Both the position numbers and the translations under genes were made by a program. The notes under the pieces were generated by a model. It was not told where the DNA came from, searched no databases, and saw only the letters and a list, made by a program, of their open reading frames with translations. 25,362 bases of DNA from Pseudomonadota bacterium (lineage in GTDB: Bacteria > Pseudomonadota > Gammaproteobacteria > Burkholderiales > Ferrovaceae): NCBI GenBank assembly GCA_021811005.1, contig JAJZPY010000015.1, positions 1-25,362 of the forward strand. The letters are read 5' to 3'. Below, in pieces: positions 8,071 to 16,649 of the stretch; the first letter of the stretch is position 1, and each line of letters begins with the position of its first letter.

Positions 8071-8856
8071 ATGCAACGATCCTTGTGGATTGCAAAAACC
8101 GGGTTGGAAGCGCAGCAGACCCAGATGGATGTCATCTCGAACAATCTGGCCAACGTGGGCACCAACGGTTTCAAGAAGTCCCGCGCCGTGTTCCAGGATT
8201 TGCTCTACCAGAACATTTCGCAGCCCGGAGCCCAGTCCTCGCAGCAAACCGTCATTCCGTCCGGCCTGCAACTGGGAACCGGGGTACGCCCGGTGGCGAC
8301 TGAACGCATCATGACCCAGGGCAACCTGCAGCAGACCGGAAATCCCCTGGATGTGGCCATCAATGGTGCCGGTTTTTTTCAGGTGCTGATGCCGGACGGC
8401 ACCACGGCCTATACCCGTGACGGTTCGTTTCAGACAGACAACCAGGGCAACCTGGTCACTTCCAGCGGTTACCAGATCCAGCCGGCCATCACCGTCCCAC
8501 TTAACGCCACCAGCGTCACCATCGGCCGTGACGGCACGGTCTCCGCAACCCAGGCCGGCGTGGTGACGCCGTTGCAGGTGGGCAGCATCCAGCTCGCCAC
8601 CTTCGTCAACCCCACCAACCTGCAAAGCCTGGGCGAAAACCTGTACGCCCAGACGCAATCGTCGGGACCGCCCAACCTCAACACCCCCGGGCTCAACGGC
8701 ACGGGCCTGCTCAACCAGGGCTACGTGGAAACCTCCAACGTGAGCGTGGTGGAAGAACTCGTCAACATGATCGAAACCCAGCGCGCTTATGAAATCAATT
8801 CCAAAGCCGTGCAGACGTCCGACCAGATGCTGCAGACGCTGTCGCAACTGAGGTAA
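8071..8856 (+). CDS. flgG: Flagellar distal rod protein FlgG
   Basis: A 261-residue protein, matching the very constant FlgG length. It starts MQRSLWIAKTGLEAQQTQMD, then SNNLANVGTNGFKKSRAVFQDLLYQ, and ends with VVEELVNMIETQRAYEINSKAVQTSDQML. FlgG forms the distal rod that crosses the P- and L-rings. A 45-base gap separates it from flgF, the longest inside flgB-J; it contains an AAGGA Shine-Dalgarno near 8056 but no recognisable promoter. Confidence 0.98.
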   Translation: MQRSLWIAKTGLEAQQTQMDVISNNLANVGTNGFKKSRAVFQDLLYQNISQPGAQSSQQTVIPSGLQLGTGVRPVATERIMTQGNLQQTGNPLDVAINGAGFFQVLMPDGTTAYTRDGSFQTDNQGNLVTSSGYQIQPAITVPLNATSVTIGRDGTVSATQAGVVTPLQVGSIQLATFVNPTNLQSLGENLYAQTQSSGPPNLNTPGLNGTGLLNQGYVETSNVSVVEELVNMIETQRAYEINSKAVQTSDQMLQTLSQLR

Positions 8857-8863
8857 CCCGCCC

Positions 8864-9550
8864 ATGACCTTCGCGTTGCGCCAGGCGCCGGCCCTCATCG
8901 CAACCCTGTTTCTGGTGGGGTGCGGAACCCCGCCTTCCTCGCACATCAAGCAACCGTTGACGGCGCGCCCGACCGACTACAAGGCCCAGGCAGCACCCGC
9001 CAACGGCGCCATTTTCCAGACCGGCGTCAACCAGCACCCGCTGTTCGAGGACGTGCGTGCCCGCAACGTGGGAGACACGCTCACCGTCATGATCCTGGAA
9101 AACAGTTCGGCGACTGAAAAGAACGGCAACGATGCCAACCACGCTTCCTCGGTGACCGCGAATTTCCCAAGCGTCACCGTTCCGGCCACCGGAAAACACG
9201 TTCTGGACGGCCCCAGCGCCTCAGCCACGGCCGCCAACAAACTGGCCAACACGGGCGACAGCTCCGGCAGCAATTTCCTGACCGGCTCCATCACCGCCAC
9301 GGTGATCGAAGTGCTGCCCAACGGCAACCTCATGATCAGTGGAGAAAAGCTGGTTTCCATCAACCAGGTTGACGAATACATCCGCATTTCGGGTGTGGTC
9401 AATCCGGCCAACGTGCAGACGGGAAACACGGTGTTGTCCACGCAAGTGTCTGATGCGCGCATCGAATACAAGGGCGGCAATGCCAATATCGATCGTGCCG
9501 CGGTGATGAGCATGCTGAGCCGGTTTTTCTTCTCTTCCATGCCGTTTTGA
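8864..9550 (+). CDS. flgH: Flagellar L-ring lipoprotein FlgH
   Basis: A 228-residue protein with a lipoprotein signal peptide; the lipobox LVGC places the lipidated Cys at residue 20. Family blocks are LFEDVRARNVGDTLTVMI near residue 57, SNFLTGSITATVIEVLPNGNLMISGEK in the middle, and a C-terminal RFFFSSMPF. FlgH forms the L-ring, the outer-membrane bushing of the rod, after sorting to the outer membrane. It follows flgG by seven bases and is coupled closely to flgI. Confidence 0.97.
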   Translation: MTFALRQAPALIATLFLVGCGTPPSSHIKQPLTARPTDYKAQAAPANGAIFQTGVNQHPLFEDVRARNVGDTLTVMILENSSATEKNGNDANHASSVTANFPSVTVPATGKHVLDGPSASATAANKLANTGDSSGSNFLTGSITATVIEVLPNGNLMISGEKLVSINQVDEYIRISGVVNPANVQTGNTVLSTQVSDARIEYKGGNANIDRAAVMSMLSRFFFSSMPF

Positions 9551-9555
9551 CTGTG

Positions 9556-10674
9556 ATGCCCATGAAAGCCCTGCTTAAACTTGCGCTGATTGCCCTGCTG
9601 ATCGCCCTCCCGCTCGGCGCCGATGCCAAGCGCATCAAGGACCTCTCTTCCATCCAGGGCGTGCGCGACAACCAGCTGATCGGCTATGGACTGGTGGTGG
9701 GCCTTGACGGCAGTGGCGACATGACCACGCAGACCCCCTTCACCATCCAGAGCATCGTCAACATGCTGACCCAGATGGGAGTCAACATTCCGCCGGCAAG
9801 CGTGCTGCAAACCATGCTCAAGAACGTGGCCGCGGTCATGGTGACGGCCACCTTGCCGCCTTTCGCCCGCCCCGGGCAACCCATCGACGTCACGGTCTCC
9901 TCCATCGGCAATGCCATGAGCCTGGTGGGCGGCACCCTGCTCATGACCCCGCTCAAGGGGGCTGACGGCCAGGTTTACGCCATGGCGCAAGGCAACCTTC
10001 TGGTGGGAGGCATCGGTGCCGGGGCCAAAGGATCGAAAGTGGTGGTCAATCACCTGAGCGTGGGACGCATACCCAGCGGAGCCACCGTGGAACGGGCCGT
10101 TGCCATGCCGTTGGGGCAGGGCGAGTTCGTCAACCTGGAACTCAATGACACGGATTTCACCACCGCCTCCCTCATTGCCGAAGCGATCAATCACGACCTT
10201 TCCCACGGCAACCCCATTGCCGCCCCCCTGGATGGGCGCACCATCCAGGTGCGGGCGCCGGAAGGCACTTCGCGCGTCGAGTTCATTTCGCGCCTGCAGA
10301 ACCTCCAGGTGGACACGGGCCAGAGCGAAGCCAAGGTGATCATCAATGCCCGCACCGGGTCCGTGGTCATGAACCAGAACGTCACCCTGGATGAATGTGC
10401 CGTGGCCCATGGCAACCTGACGGTGGTCATCAGCACGGAAAACCAGGTCAGTCAGCCCGCCCCCCTGTCTGAAGGGCAGACGGTGGAGACCGGCCAGACC
10501 ACCGTGGACATCAAGGCCGACAAGGGCGGCCTGATCGCCCTGAAGAAGGGGGTTTCCCTCAACGAAGTGGTGAAAGCGCTCAATGGCATTGGCGCCACGC
10601 CGCAGGATCTGCTGTCCATCCTCCAGTCCATGAAATCGGCTGGAGCGCTCCATGCTGACCTGGAGATCATCTGA
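9556..10674 (+). CDS. flgI: Flagellar P-ring protein FlgI
   Basis: About 372 residues from the ATG at 9556. A second ATG at 9562 and a TTG at 9547 are in frame, and no clear Shine-Dalgarno decides among them. A Sec signal peptide (MKALLKLALIALLIALPLGADA) is followed by RIKDLSSIQGVRDNQLIGYG and LVVGLDGSGDMTTQTPFT, unmistakable FlgI. The protein forms the periplasmic P-ring around the distal rod with help from FlgA. Its TGA shares a base with the flgJ ATG (TGATG), so flgJ is translationally coupled. Confidence 0.97.
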   Translation: MPMKALLKLALIALLIALPLGADAKRIKDLSSIQGVRDNQLIGYGLVVGLDGSGDMTTQTPFTIQSIVNMLTQMGVNIPPASVLQTMLKNVAAVMVTATLPPFARPGQPIDVTVSSIGNAMSLVGGTLLMTPLKGADGQVYAMAQGNLLVGGIGAGAKGSKVVVNHLSVGRIPSGATVERAVAMPLGQGEFVNLELNDTDFTTASLIAEAINHDLSHGNPIAAPLDGRTIQVRAPEGTSRVEFISRLQNLQVDTGQSEAKVIINARTGSVVMNQNVTLDECAVAHGNLTVVISTENQVSQPAPLSEGQTVETGQTTVDIKADKGGLIALKKGVSLNEVVKALNGIGATPQDLLSILQSMKSAGALHADLEII

Positions 10675-11006
10675 TGAAAATTTCCGCCGACACCAATACC
10701 CAATTGGCCGTGGATGCCCAGGCCCTGGGCAGCTTGCGCCTGAAGGCCAAACAGTCGCCCGACAAGGCGCTGCATCAGGCAGCACAACAGTTTGAAGCCG
10801 TGTTCACCAACATGATGCTCAAATCCATGCGGGATGCCACGCCGCAGAACGGCATCCTGGACAGCGACCAGACGAAAATGTTCACGTCGCTGCTGGACCA
10901 GCAGCTTTCACAGAACATGGCCTCCCACGGAATCGGCCTGGCCGACCTCATGGTCAAACAGCTGACGCATACCCCTCCAGCCACCTCGACTAAAGAATCC
11001 CGCTGA
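10674..11006 (+). CDS. flgJ: Short FlgJ, rod-cap/rod-binding domain only
   Basis: Only 110 residues. The visible part is the N-terminal rod-binding domain: QFEAVFTNMMLKSMRDATPQ near residue 39, then LDQQLSQNMASHGIGLADLMVKQL near residue 74. Classical gamma- and many betaproteobacterial FlgJ proteins are about 300 residues, with a C-terminal peptidoglycan hydrolase (glucosaminidase-type) domain. Here the gene stops just after the rod-binding domain, and no remnant of the hydrolase lies in the following 50 bases before flgK. Single-domain FlgJ is known in other lineages, which use a separate lytic enzyme. The last codons overlap the promoter of flgK. Confidence 0.93.
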   Translation: MKISADTNTQLAVDAQALGSLRLKAKQSPDKALHQAAQQFEAVFTNMMLKSMRDATPQNGILDSDQTKMFTSLLDQQLSQNMASHGIGLADLMVKQLTHTPPATSTKESR

Positions 11007-11017
11007 TCGTCCGATAT
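10991..11017 (+). promoter_or_regulatory. Sigma-28 (FliA) promoter for flgKL
   Basis: TAAAG at 10991-10995 is followed, exactly 15 bases after TAAA, by TCCGATAT at 11010-11017. The enterobacterial sigma-28 consensus is TAAA-N15-GCCGATAA, so the -35 core and spacing are exact and six of eight -10 bases match. It overlaps the end of flgJ and lies about 40 bases ahead of the flgK start. flgK and flgL are class 3 flagellar genes in well-studied systems, so the position fits. AAGGAAG at 11044-11050 supplies the ribosome binding site for flgK. Confidence 0.75.
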
Positions 11018-11056
11018 TTACTGCTGACGGGCGGAAAGTAGAGAAGGAAGCCAGAC

Positions 11057-13201
11057 ATGCCAGACATCGCAAGCATCGGCGTCACCGCCCTCAATGCCGC
11101 CCAGGCAGGCCTGTTCACGACCGAACACAACATCGCCAACGCGTCCACTCCCGGCTACAACAAGCAGGAAATCGTCCAGCAGGCCAGCCAGCCGGTCGGC
11201 AGCGGCAGCGGCTTTCTGGGCCAGGGCGTCGATGTGGTCACCGTCAAGCGCGCCTACAACGATTTCATCAACACCCAGTTGCTGCAGCAGCAGGCCCAGG
11301 CCAGCCAGCTCAGCACCTACTACACCCAGATCCAGCAAATCAACAACGTGATTGCGGATCCGACCGCAGGGCTTTCCGCTTCCCTCCAAAGTTTTTTCGG
11401 CGCCGTCAACGGCGTGGCCAACGCGCCGGATTCCGCAGCAGCCAGGCAAACCCTGCTGAGCAGCGGCCAGGCATTGTCCAACACGTTCCAGTCGCTCAAC
11501 CAGGTCATGACCAACCTCGGCACGAGCGTCAACGGACAGATTTCCAGCAGTGTCGGCAACATCAACAGCTATGCCCAGCAAATCGCTTCGCTCAACCAGA
11601 ACATCGCACTGGCTTCGGCCGCCAACAGCGGACAACAACCCAACGACCTGCTCGATCAGCGCGACCAATTGGTCTCCCAGCTCAATCAGCAAGTAAAAGC
11701 CACGGTCATCAAGCAAAGCGACGGCAGCTACAACGTGTACATCGGCAACGGCCAATCGCTGGTGGTCGGGAACCAGGCGTTTACCTTGCAGGCAATTCCT
11801 TCGCTCACCGACTCCACCAAGCTGGACGTGGCTTATGTGGCCAACGGCACCACCGTGCGCATGCCGCCGGGCAGCCTGCAGGGCGGCAATCTGGGAGGGC
11901 TGCTGTCCTTCCGCGACCAGACCCTCGCCCAAAGCCAGAATGCGCTCGGGCGTATTGCCATCGGTCTGGGGTCCACTTTCAACGCACAGCAAAGCCTGGG
12001 CCAGGATCTCTACGGCTCGCTGGGCACTGCCTTTTTCAATGTGGCCACGCCGGTGGTGAACACCAATTCAAACAACACCGGCACCGGATCGGTCTCCGCA
12101 TCGATCACCAGCGTCTCCGCATTGACGGGCAGCGACTATTCCCTGACCTACGACGGCACCAACTACACCCTGACCCGTCTTTCCGACAACAAGGTCACGA
12201 CGACGGCAGCCGCGGCGACACCACCCACCACCCTCAGCGTGGATGGCCTGTCCATCAGCATTTCCGGTGCCCCCAAAGCGGGTGACAACTTCCTGATCCG
12301 CCCCACGCTCAACGGTGCCCAGAACATCGGCGTAGCCATCAGCGACCCCTCGCAGATCGCGGCAGCCGTTCCCGTGCGGGCCACGGCATCGCTCACCAAC
12401 ATCGGCACGGGCACCATCGCCACGCCCACGGTCAATACGCCGCCCCCACCAAACCCCAACCTGCAAAAGCAGGTGACACTGGCATTCAGCGACCCCACCC
12501 ACTACAACGTATCGGGCACCCTTTCGGCCACGGCCGCCAACGCCAATACGGGAACAGGTGTCGTCACGGCAACGGTTCCGAGCGGAAAGGGTACGGCAGG
12601 CAACAACTACACCATCACCTACGATGGCACCAACTACACCCTGACCGAATCCGGCGGCGCACCCAGCCAGATCTCTGCCACCCTCCCCATCACCTCGTCG
12701 GATGGCATCACGTTCAATATCTCGGGCACCCCCAAGGCCGGCGACAGCTTCCAGCTGGCTTCGCCCGTGGGCCTGACCTACACGGCAGGCTCCAACATTT
12801 CCTACAACGGCTGGACCACCAGCATCACCGGCGTTCCCAACACCAACGATTCGTTTACCGTCAACAGCAACACCAACGCTACGACCGATGGCAACAACGC
12901 GCTGCTGCTGGCCAACCTGCAATCCCAGAACACGCTGGTCAATGGCACGGTCTCTTATGCCGGAGCCTATGCCCAGCTGGTGGGGCAAATCGGTGCCCAG
13001 ACCAACCAACTGCAGGTCACCAGCCAGGCGCAATCCAACCTGGTCAGCCAGACCCAGCAAACCCAGCAGTCGCTGTCGGGCGTCAACCTGGACGAGGAAG
13101 CGGCCAACCTGATCAAGTACCAGCAAGCCTATCAGGCGGCAGGAAAAGCCATTCAGACGGCCGACACCCTGTTCTCGACCGTGCTCAACCTGCTCAACTA
13201 G
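11057..13201 (+). CDS. flgK: Hook-filament junction protein 1, FlgK (HAP1)
   Basis: A 714-residue protein, longer than the 553 residues of Salmonella FlgK. The N terminus has the axial motif TTEHNIANASTPGYNKQEI near residue 23, and the C terminus ends in YQQAYQAAGKAIQTADTLFSTVLNLLN. The extra length is in the exposed central part (about 340-605), which is Thr/Ser/Asn-rich and contains repeated motifs. YDGTNYTLT occurs at 365-373 and 522-530, and a G-x-P-x-x-x-D-x-F type turn near 402, 557 and 592. FlgK is exported after the hook is complete and joins hook to FlgL. It has its own sigma-28 promoter and a strong ribosome binding site. Confidence 0.96.
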   Translation: MPDIASIGVTALNAAQAGLFTTEHNIANASTPGYNKQEIVQQASQPVGSGSGFLGQGVDVVTVKRAYNDFINTQLLQQQAQASQLSTYYTQIQQINNVIADPTAGLSASLQSFFGAVNGVANAPDSAAARQTLLSSGQALSNTFQSLNQVMTNLGTSVNGQISSSVGNINSYAQQIASLNQNIALASAANSGQQPNDLLDQRDQLVSQLNQQVKATVIKQSDGSYNVYIGNGQSLVVGNQAFTLQAIPSLTDSTKLDVAYVANGTTVRMPPGSLQGGNLGGLLSFRDQTLAQSQNALGRIAIGLGSTFNAQQSLGQDLYGSLGTAFFNVATPVVNTNSNNTGTGSVSASITSVSALTGSDYSLTYDGTNYTLTRLSDNKVTTTAAAATPPTTLSVDGLSISISGAPKAGDNFLIRPTLNGAQNIGVAISDPSQIAAAVPVRATASLTNIGTGTIATPTVNTPPPPNPNLQKQVTLAFSDPTHYNVSGTLSATAANANTGTGVVTATVPSGKGTAGNNYTITYDGTNYTLTESGGAPSQISATLPITSSDGITFNISGTPKAGDSFQLASPVGLTYTAGSNISYNGWTTSITGVPNTNDSFTVNSNTNATTDGNNALLLANLQSQNTLVNGTVSYAGAYAQLVGQIGAQTNQLQVTSQAQSNLVSQTQQTQQSLSGVNLDEEAANLIKYQQAYQAAGKAIQTADTLFSTVLNLLN

Positions 13202-13209
13202 AGGCAGCC

Positions 13210-14466
13210 ATGATTCGCATCAGCACCAGTTCCATATTCGATGCCAACGTCAGTGCCATGAACCAGCAGCAGGCGGACATGCTGCATACCCAGCTGCAGG
13301 TGTCTTCCGGCAAGCGCATCATGACGCCCGCCGACGATCCGGCCGGAGCGGCGCAGGTCATCGACCTGACACAGACCAGCGGCATGAATACGCAGTACAC
13401 CACCAACCGCAATGCCGCCAACACGTCGCTCACCCTGACGGAAAGCACGCTGCAAGGCGTGACCACGCTCATTCAGAACATGCAGACCACCGCCGTGAGC
13501 GCCGGCAATGCCACCCTCAACAATTCCGATCGCCAGACGCTGGCCAGCACGCTGCAAGGACAGCTCCAGCAGCTGATCGGCCTGGCCAACAGCACCGACG
13601 CCAACGGCAACTATCTTTTTTCCGGGGCCCAGGGCAACGTCAAACCGTTCGTCACCACAGCCAGCGGCGTTCAGTACCAGGGCGACACCGGCCAGCGCCT
13701 GGTCCAGGTGGCCAGCAACCTGAACATGGTGAGCAATGCCAACGGCGCCGAACTGTTCATGGAAAACAAGAACGGCAACGGCAGCTTCGTGACCAGCGCG
13801 CCCACCAGCAATGCGGGTTCGGGCATCATCAGCCAGGGAAACCTGACGTCCCCGCCGCCCACCACGCTGCAGCAGGGCAATACCTATACGGTCACGTTCT
13901 CCATAGCCAATGGCGCAACCACTTACACGATCACCGGCAAGGATGCGGCCGGAAATGCATTGCCGACGACAGCCCAGCCGGGCACCCTGCCGGCCAACCA
14001 GTTCTATACCAGCGGCCAGAGCATCAGTTTCAACGGCATTGAGTTCAACATCCAGGGCGCTCCGGCAAACGGCGATTCCTTCACGGTGCAACCCAGCACC
14101 AACGTGTCAGTGTTCCAGACCGTCCAGAACCTCATCAACACCCTCAACAATCCCCAGATCCAGGGAGACGCAACCGCCGCGGCCGGCTACAGCCAGCAGC
14201 TCGACCAGGCCATGGGCAATCTCAACCAGGCCCTGAACAGCGTGCTCAGCGTGCGGGCCAGGGTCGGTTCCAACATCAGCCAGATCTCCTCGCTGCAGTC
14301 CACGGGCGACACCCTCAACCTGCAGTACCAGAGCGCCATATCCCAGATCCAGGACCTGGACTACACCAAGGCCGTCAGCCAGCTCACGCAGCAGCAAATC
14401 GGCCTGCAGGCCGCCATGCAGTCATTCAAGATCGTCAGCGGCCTGTCGCTGTTCAACTACCTCTAG
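13210..14466 (+). CDS. flgL: Hook-filament junction protein 3, FlgL (HAP3)
   Basis: A 418-residue flagellin-like protein; Salmonella FlgL is 317. It starts MIRISTSSIFDANVSAMNQQ and has the flagellin-type N-terminal block VSSGKRIMTPADDPAGAAQV near residue 35. The C terminus is the conserved helix region LDYTKAVSQLTQQQIGLQAAMQSF. An extra beta-rich stretch (about 215-297) includes IQGAPANGDSFTVQPST, which resembles the repeated motif in FlgK. It follows flgK by eight bases with GAGGC as ribosome binding site. Its TAG overlaps the fliR stop on the other strand. Confidence 0.95.
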   Translation: MIRISTSSIFDANVSAMNQQQADMLHTQLQVSSGKRIMTPADDPAGAAQVIDLTQTSGMNTQYTTNRNAANTSLTLTESTLQGVTTLIQNMQTTAVSAGNATLNNSDRQTLASTLQGQLQQLIGLANSTDANGNYLFSGAQGNVKPFVTTASGVQYQGDTGQRLVQVASNLNMVSNANGAELFMENKNGNGSFVTSAPTSNAGSGIISQGNLTSPPPTTLQQGNTYTVTFSIANGATTYTITGKDAAGNALPTTAQPGTLPANQFYTSGQSISFNGIEFNIQGAPANGDSFTVQPSTNVSVFQTVQNLINTLNNPQIQGDATAAAGYSQQLDQAMGNLNQALNSVLSVRARVGSNISQISSLQSTGDTLNLQYQSAISQIQDLDYTKAVSQLTQQQIGLQAAMQSFKIVSGLSLFNYL

Positions 14467-15251
14467 CGCAGGACAAACTGTCCCAAAATATGCTGTACCG
14501 CACTGAGTCCCGCCTTCACGAAACGTTCGGCCAGCGGGTTCAGATACGGCAGGGATAAAGTCAGCGCCACAAACCCTGCTGCCAGCGTGATCGGAAAGCC
14601 CACGGCAAACAGGTTGAGTTGCGGCGAGCTTCTGGTGAGCACGCCCAGGGCAATGTTGGCCATCATGAGCACCGCAAGGAGCGGCAGGGCAATCTGCAAC
14701 GCATCCAGAAAAAGGCTTCCGGCCCAGGACACCAGCGTGTGCAATCCCAGGGCGGGCGGTGGCACGGCACTGACGGGAAGATTGTGAAAGCTGTCCGCCA
14801 GCGCGGACAGGACATAGAGATGTCCGTTCATGGAGAGAAACAGGAGCGACATCAGGACACCCAGGAACTGCGAAAGGACGGGCTGGAACGAAGCGTTCTG
14901 GGGATCGTAGAAACTGGCAAAACCCAGGCCCATCTGCAGTCCGGTCACTTCGCCGGCCATTTCAACCGCGGCAAAAATCACCCGGATTGAAAAACCCATC
15001 ACGGTACCGATCAGGATCTGTTGCACCAGAACCAGGAGGCCTTGCGCTGAACCGGGATCCAGGCCGGCCCCGATCTGGAGTGAAGGCGACACCAGGATGG
15101 TCAGCAGAAGGGCCAGCCCGATCCGGGCCTGCAACGGCACCTCGCGGTCTCCCAGGATCGGTGTACTGGCCACGACAGCCAGGATGCGGGCCAGGGGAAA
15201 TATAAAAGCCGCAAGCCATGCCGTCCACTGGGCGCTGGTCACGCTCAGCAT
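14463..15251 (-). CDS. fliR: Flagellar type III export gate protein FliR
   Basis: A 262-residue integral membrane protein. The N terminus (WTAWLAAFIFPLARILAVVASTPILGDREVPLQARIGLALLL) and later hydrophobic segments, including PLLAVLMMANIALGVLTRSSPQLNLFAVGFPITL, match FliR. FliR assembles with FliP and FliQ into the export gate inside the MS-ring. It is the last gene of the fliF-R run. It begins one base past the fliQ stop, and its stop codon shares CTAG with the flgL stop. Confidence 0.97.
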   Translation of the reverse strand: MLSVTSAQWTAWLAAFIFPLARILAVVASTPILGDREVPLQARIGLALLLTILVSPSLQIGAGLDPGSAQGLLVLVQQILIGTVMGFSIRVIFAAVEMAGEVTGLQMGLGFASFYDPQNASFQPVLSQFLGVLMSLLFLSMNGHLYVLSALADSFHNLPVSAVPPPALGLHTLVSWAGSLFLDALQIALPLLAVLMMANIALGVLTRSSPQLNLFAVGFPITLAAGFVALTLSLPYLNPLAERFVKAGLSAVQHILGQFVLR

Positions 15252-15252
15252 G

Positions 15253-15522
15253 TCATCCCACCATGCCTGGAATCCCGCTGAACAGTCGGCGGATGTAATC
15301 CACCATCAACCCGATCATCCACGGGCCGGAAACCACCAGCACCAGTACCATGGCCAGCAGCTTGGGAATGAAGGACAGGGTCATTTCGTTGATCTGCGTT
15401 GCCGCCTGAAAAATGCTGATCAACAGGCCAACCCCGAGCGCCGTGAGCAGCAGCGGCGCGCTCACCATCATGGTCAGTTCCAGCGCCTGGCGCCCCAGGG
15501 TCATGATGCTTTCCGGACTCAT
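15253..15522 (-). CDS. fliQ: Flagellar type III export gate protein FliQ
   Basis: An 89-residue protein with two membrane helices (about 16-38 and 50-72), the standard FliQ size and design. Family residues are seen in LISIFQAATQINEMTLSFIPK and in the start MSPESIMTLGRQALELTMM. It packs around the FliP-FliR core of the gate. A GGGGGATG stretch precedes the ATG, and fliP lies 13 bases upstream. Confidence 0.97.
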   Translation of the reverse strand: MSPESIMTLGRQALELTMMVSAPLLLTALGVGLLISIFQAATQINEMTLSFIPKLLAMVLVLVVSGPWMIGLMVDYIRRLFSGIPGMVG

Positions 15523-15535
15523 GGGTCATCCCCCT

Positions 15536-16291
15536 TCAGGTATAAAAGCTTTGAACCAGCGAACCGATCAGCAGGTTCCAGCCATCGGCCAGCACAAACA
15601 GCATCAGCTTGAAGGGCAGCGAAATCACGGCAGGCGACACCATCATCATCCCCATGGACATCAGCACGCTGGCCACGACCATGTCGATGATCAGGAACGG
15701 AATGAAAATCACAAACCCGATCTGGAATGCCGTTTTGAGTTCGCTCGTCACATAGGCGGGCACCAGGATTTTCATGGGCACCTGGTCGGGGCCTTGCAGG
15801 GGGCCCGTGTTGGCAATGCGCACAAACAGGGCCAGATCTTCCTGGCGCGTCTGGCGCAGCATGAATGCCTTGAGCGGGACGCTGCCGCGGTCCACGGCCT
15901 GTTCAAAACTGATCTTGTTCTCGCTGTAGGGCTGCCATGCATCCGCATAAATTTTGTCGAGCACTGGCGACATCACAAAAAAAGTGAGGAACAGGGCCAG
16001 GCCGACAAGCACCTGGTTGGGGGGCGAAGATTGTGTTCCGAGAGCCGAGCGCAGCATGGACAGCACGATGATGATGCGCGTGAACCCCGACATCATCAGC
16101 AGGATGGCCGGAAGAAACGACAGCGACGTCAGGAACAGCAGGGTCTGCAGGCTGATGGAATAGGTTTGCCCGCCGCCTGCTGCCGGCGCGCTGGTGATGC
16201 CCGCAATTCCGGGCACTGCGGCCCATGCTGCAGGCATGGCAAGCCCCAGCAGCGCGATCAGCGCTGCCGCAAACCGGCGATCAAACCGCAT
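15536..16291 (-). CDS. fliP: Flagellar type III export gate protein FliP
   Basis: About 251 residues from the ATG at 16291. An in-frame start further upstream (16417) is rejected because it would overlap most of fliO and lacks family similarity. The signal peptide MRFDRRFAAALIALLGLAMPAAWA is typical of FliP. It is followed by LQTLLFLTSLSFLPAILLMMSGFTRI, then LNNQ-like region GTQSSPPNQVLVGLALFLTFFVM, and by the C-terminal FIPFLIIDMVVASVLMSMGMMM block, all highly conserved. FliP forms the pentameric core of the export gate. It overlaps the fliO 3' end by 11 bases. Confidence 0.97.
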   Translation of the reverse strand: MRFDRRFAAALIALLGLAMPAAWAAVPGIAGITSAPAAGGGQTYSISLQTLLFLTSLSFLPAILLMMSGFTRIIIVLSMLRSALGTQSSPPNQVLVGLALFLTFFVMSPVLDKIYADAWQPYSENKISFEQAVDRGSVPLKAFMLRQTRQEDLALFVRIANTGPLQGPDQVPMKILVPAYVTSELKTAFQIGFVIFIPFLIIDMVVASVLMSMGMMMVSPAVISLPFKLMLFVLADGWNLLIGSLVQSFYT

Positions 16292-16649
16292 GGCCCGGCG
16301 CGCCTCCCTGTTTGGGCAAGGTATGGAGCGTTTGCACCTGGCCTGCCGCAACCCCCAGCACCAGCCAGGTATCCTGAATCTCCACCACGACCACGCGTTC
16401 CCGCTGACCGACAGCAATGCTGCTCACCACTTTCAGTTGTCGTCCCGCCCCCTGCTGGGGCAGCTGGACACGCTTCAGCAGCCAGGCCACCAGGGCCACC
16501 ACGCCCAACACCAGCAGCAGGCTGAAGACCACCTGAAACACGCTTTCCAGCGACATCACGGAAGGCGGCACATAGGCGGCCCGGGTTGGATCCGCCGCCC
16601 ACGCCGTCCCGCTCAGGCCGCAAAGCCAAAAAATGAATCCTCGAGCCAT
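16281..16649 (-). CDS. fliO: Flagellar export gate assembly protein FliO
   Basis: A 122-residue protein with a short N-terminal hydrophobic leader. A single strong membrane helix (SVFQVVFSLLLVLGVVALVAWLLKRV, about 35-60) is followed by a small basic cytoplasmic domain with VVSSIAVGQRERVVVVEIQDTWLVLGV, the FliO signature. FliO aids FliP assembly and is lost in some systems. The ATG shares one base with the fliN TGA. Sequence conservation in this family is low, but position between fliN and fliP makes the call firm. Confidence 0.93.
   Translation of the reverse strand: MARGFIFWLCGLSGTAWAADPTRAAYVPPSVMSLESVFQVVFSLLLVLGVVALVAWLLKRVQLPQQGAGRQLKVVSSIAVGQRERVVVVEIQDTWLVLGVAAGQVQTLHTLPKQGGAPGHAV

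Noticed and set aside
8977..10785. 602-codon minus-strand open frame opposite flgH and flgI
   Set aside because: Shadow of two unmistakable flagellar genes; its low-complexity Gly/His/Arg composition is typical of antisense frames in GC-rich DNA.
16292..16417. Extended N terminus for FliP from an upstream in-frame start
   Set aside because: It would lie within fliO coding sequence, and the ATG at 16291 begins exactly at a typical FliP signal peptide.
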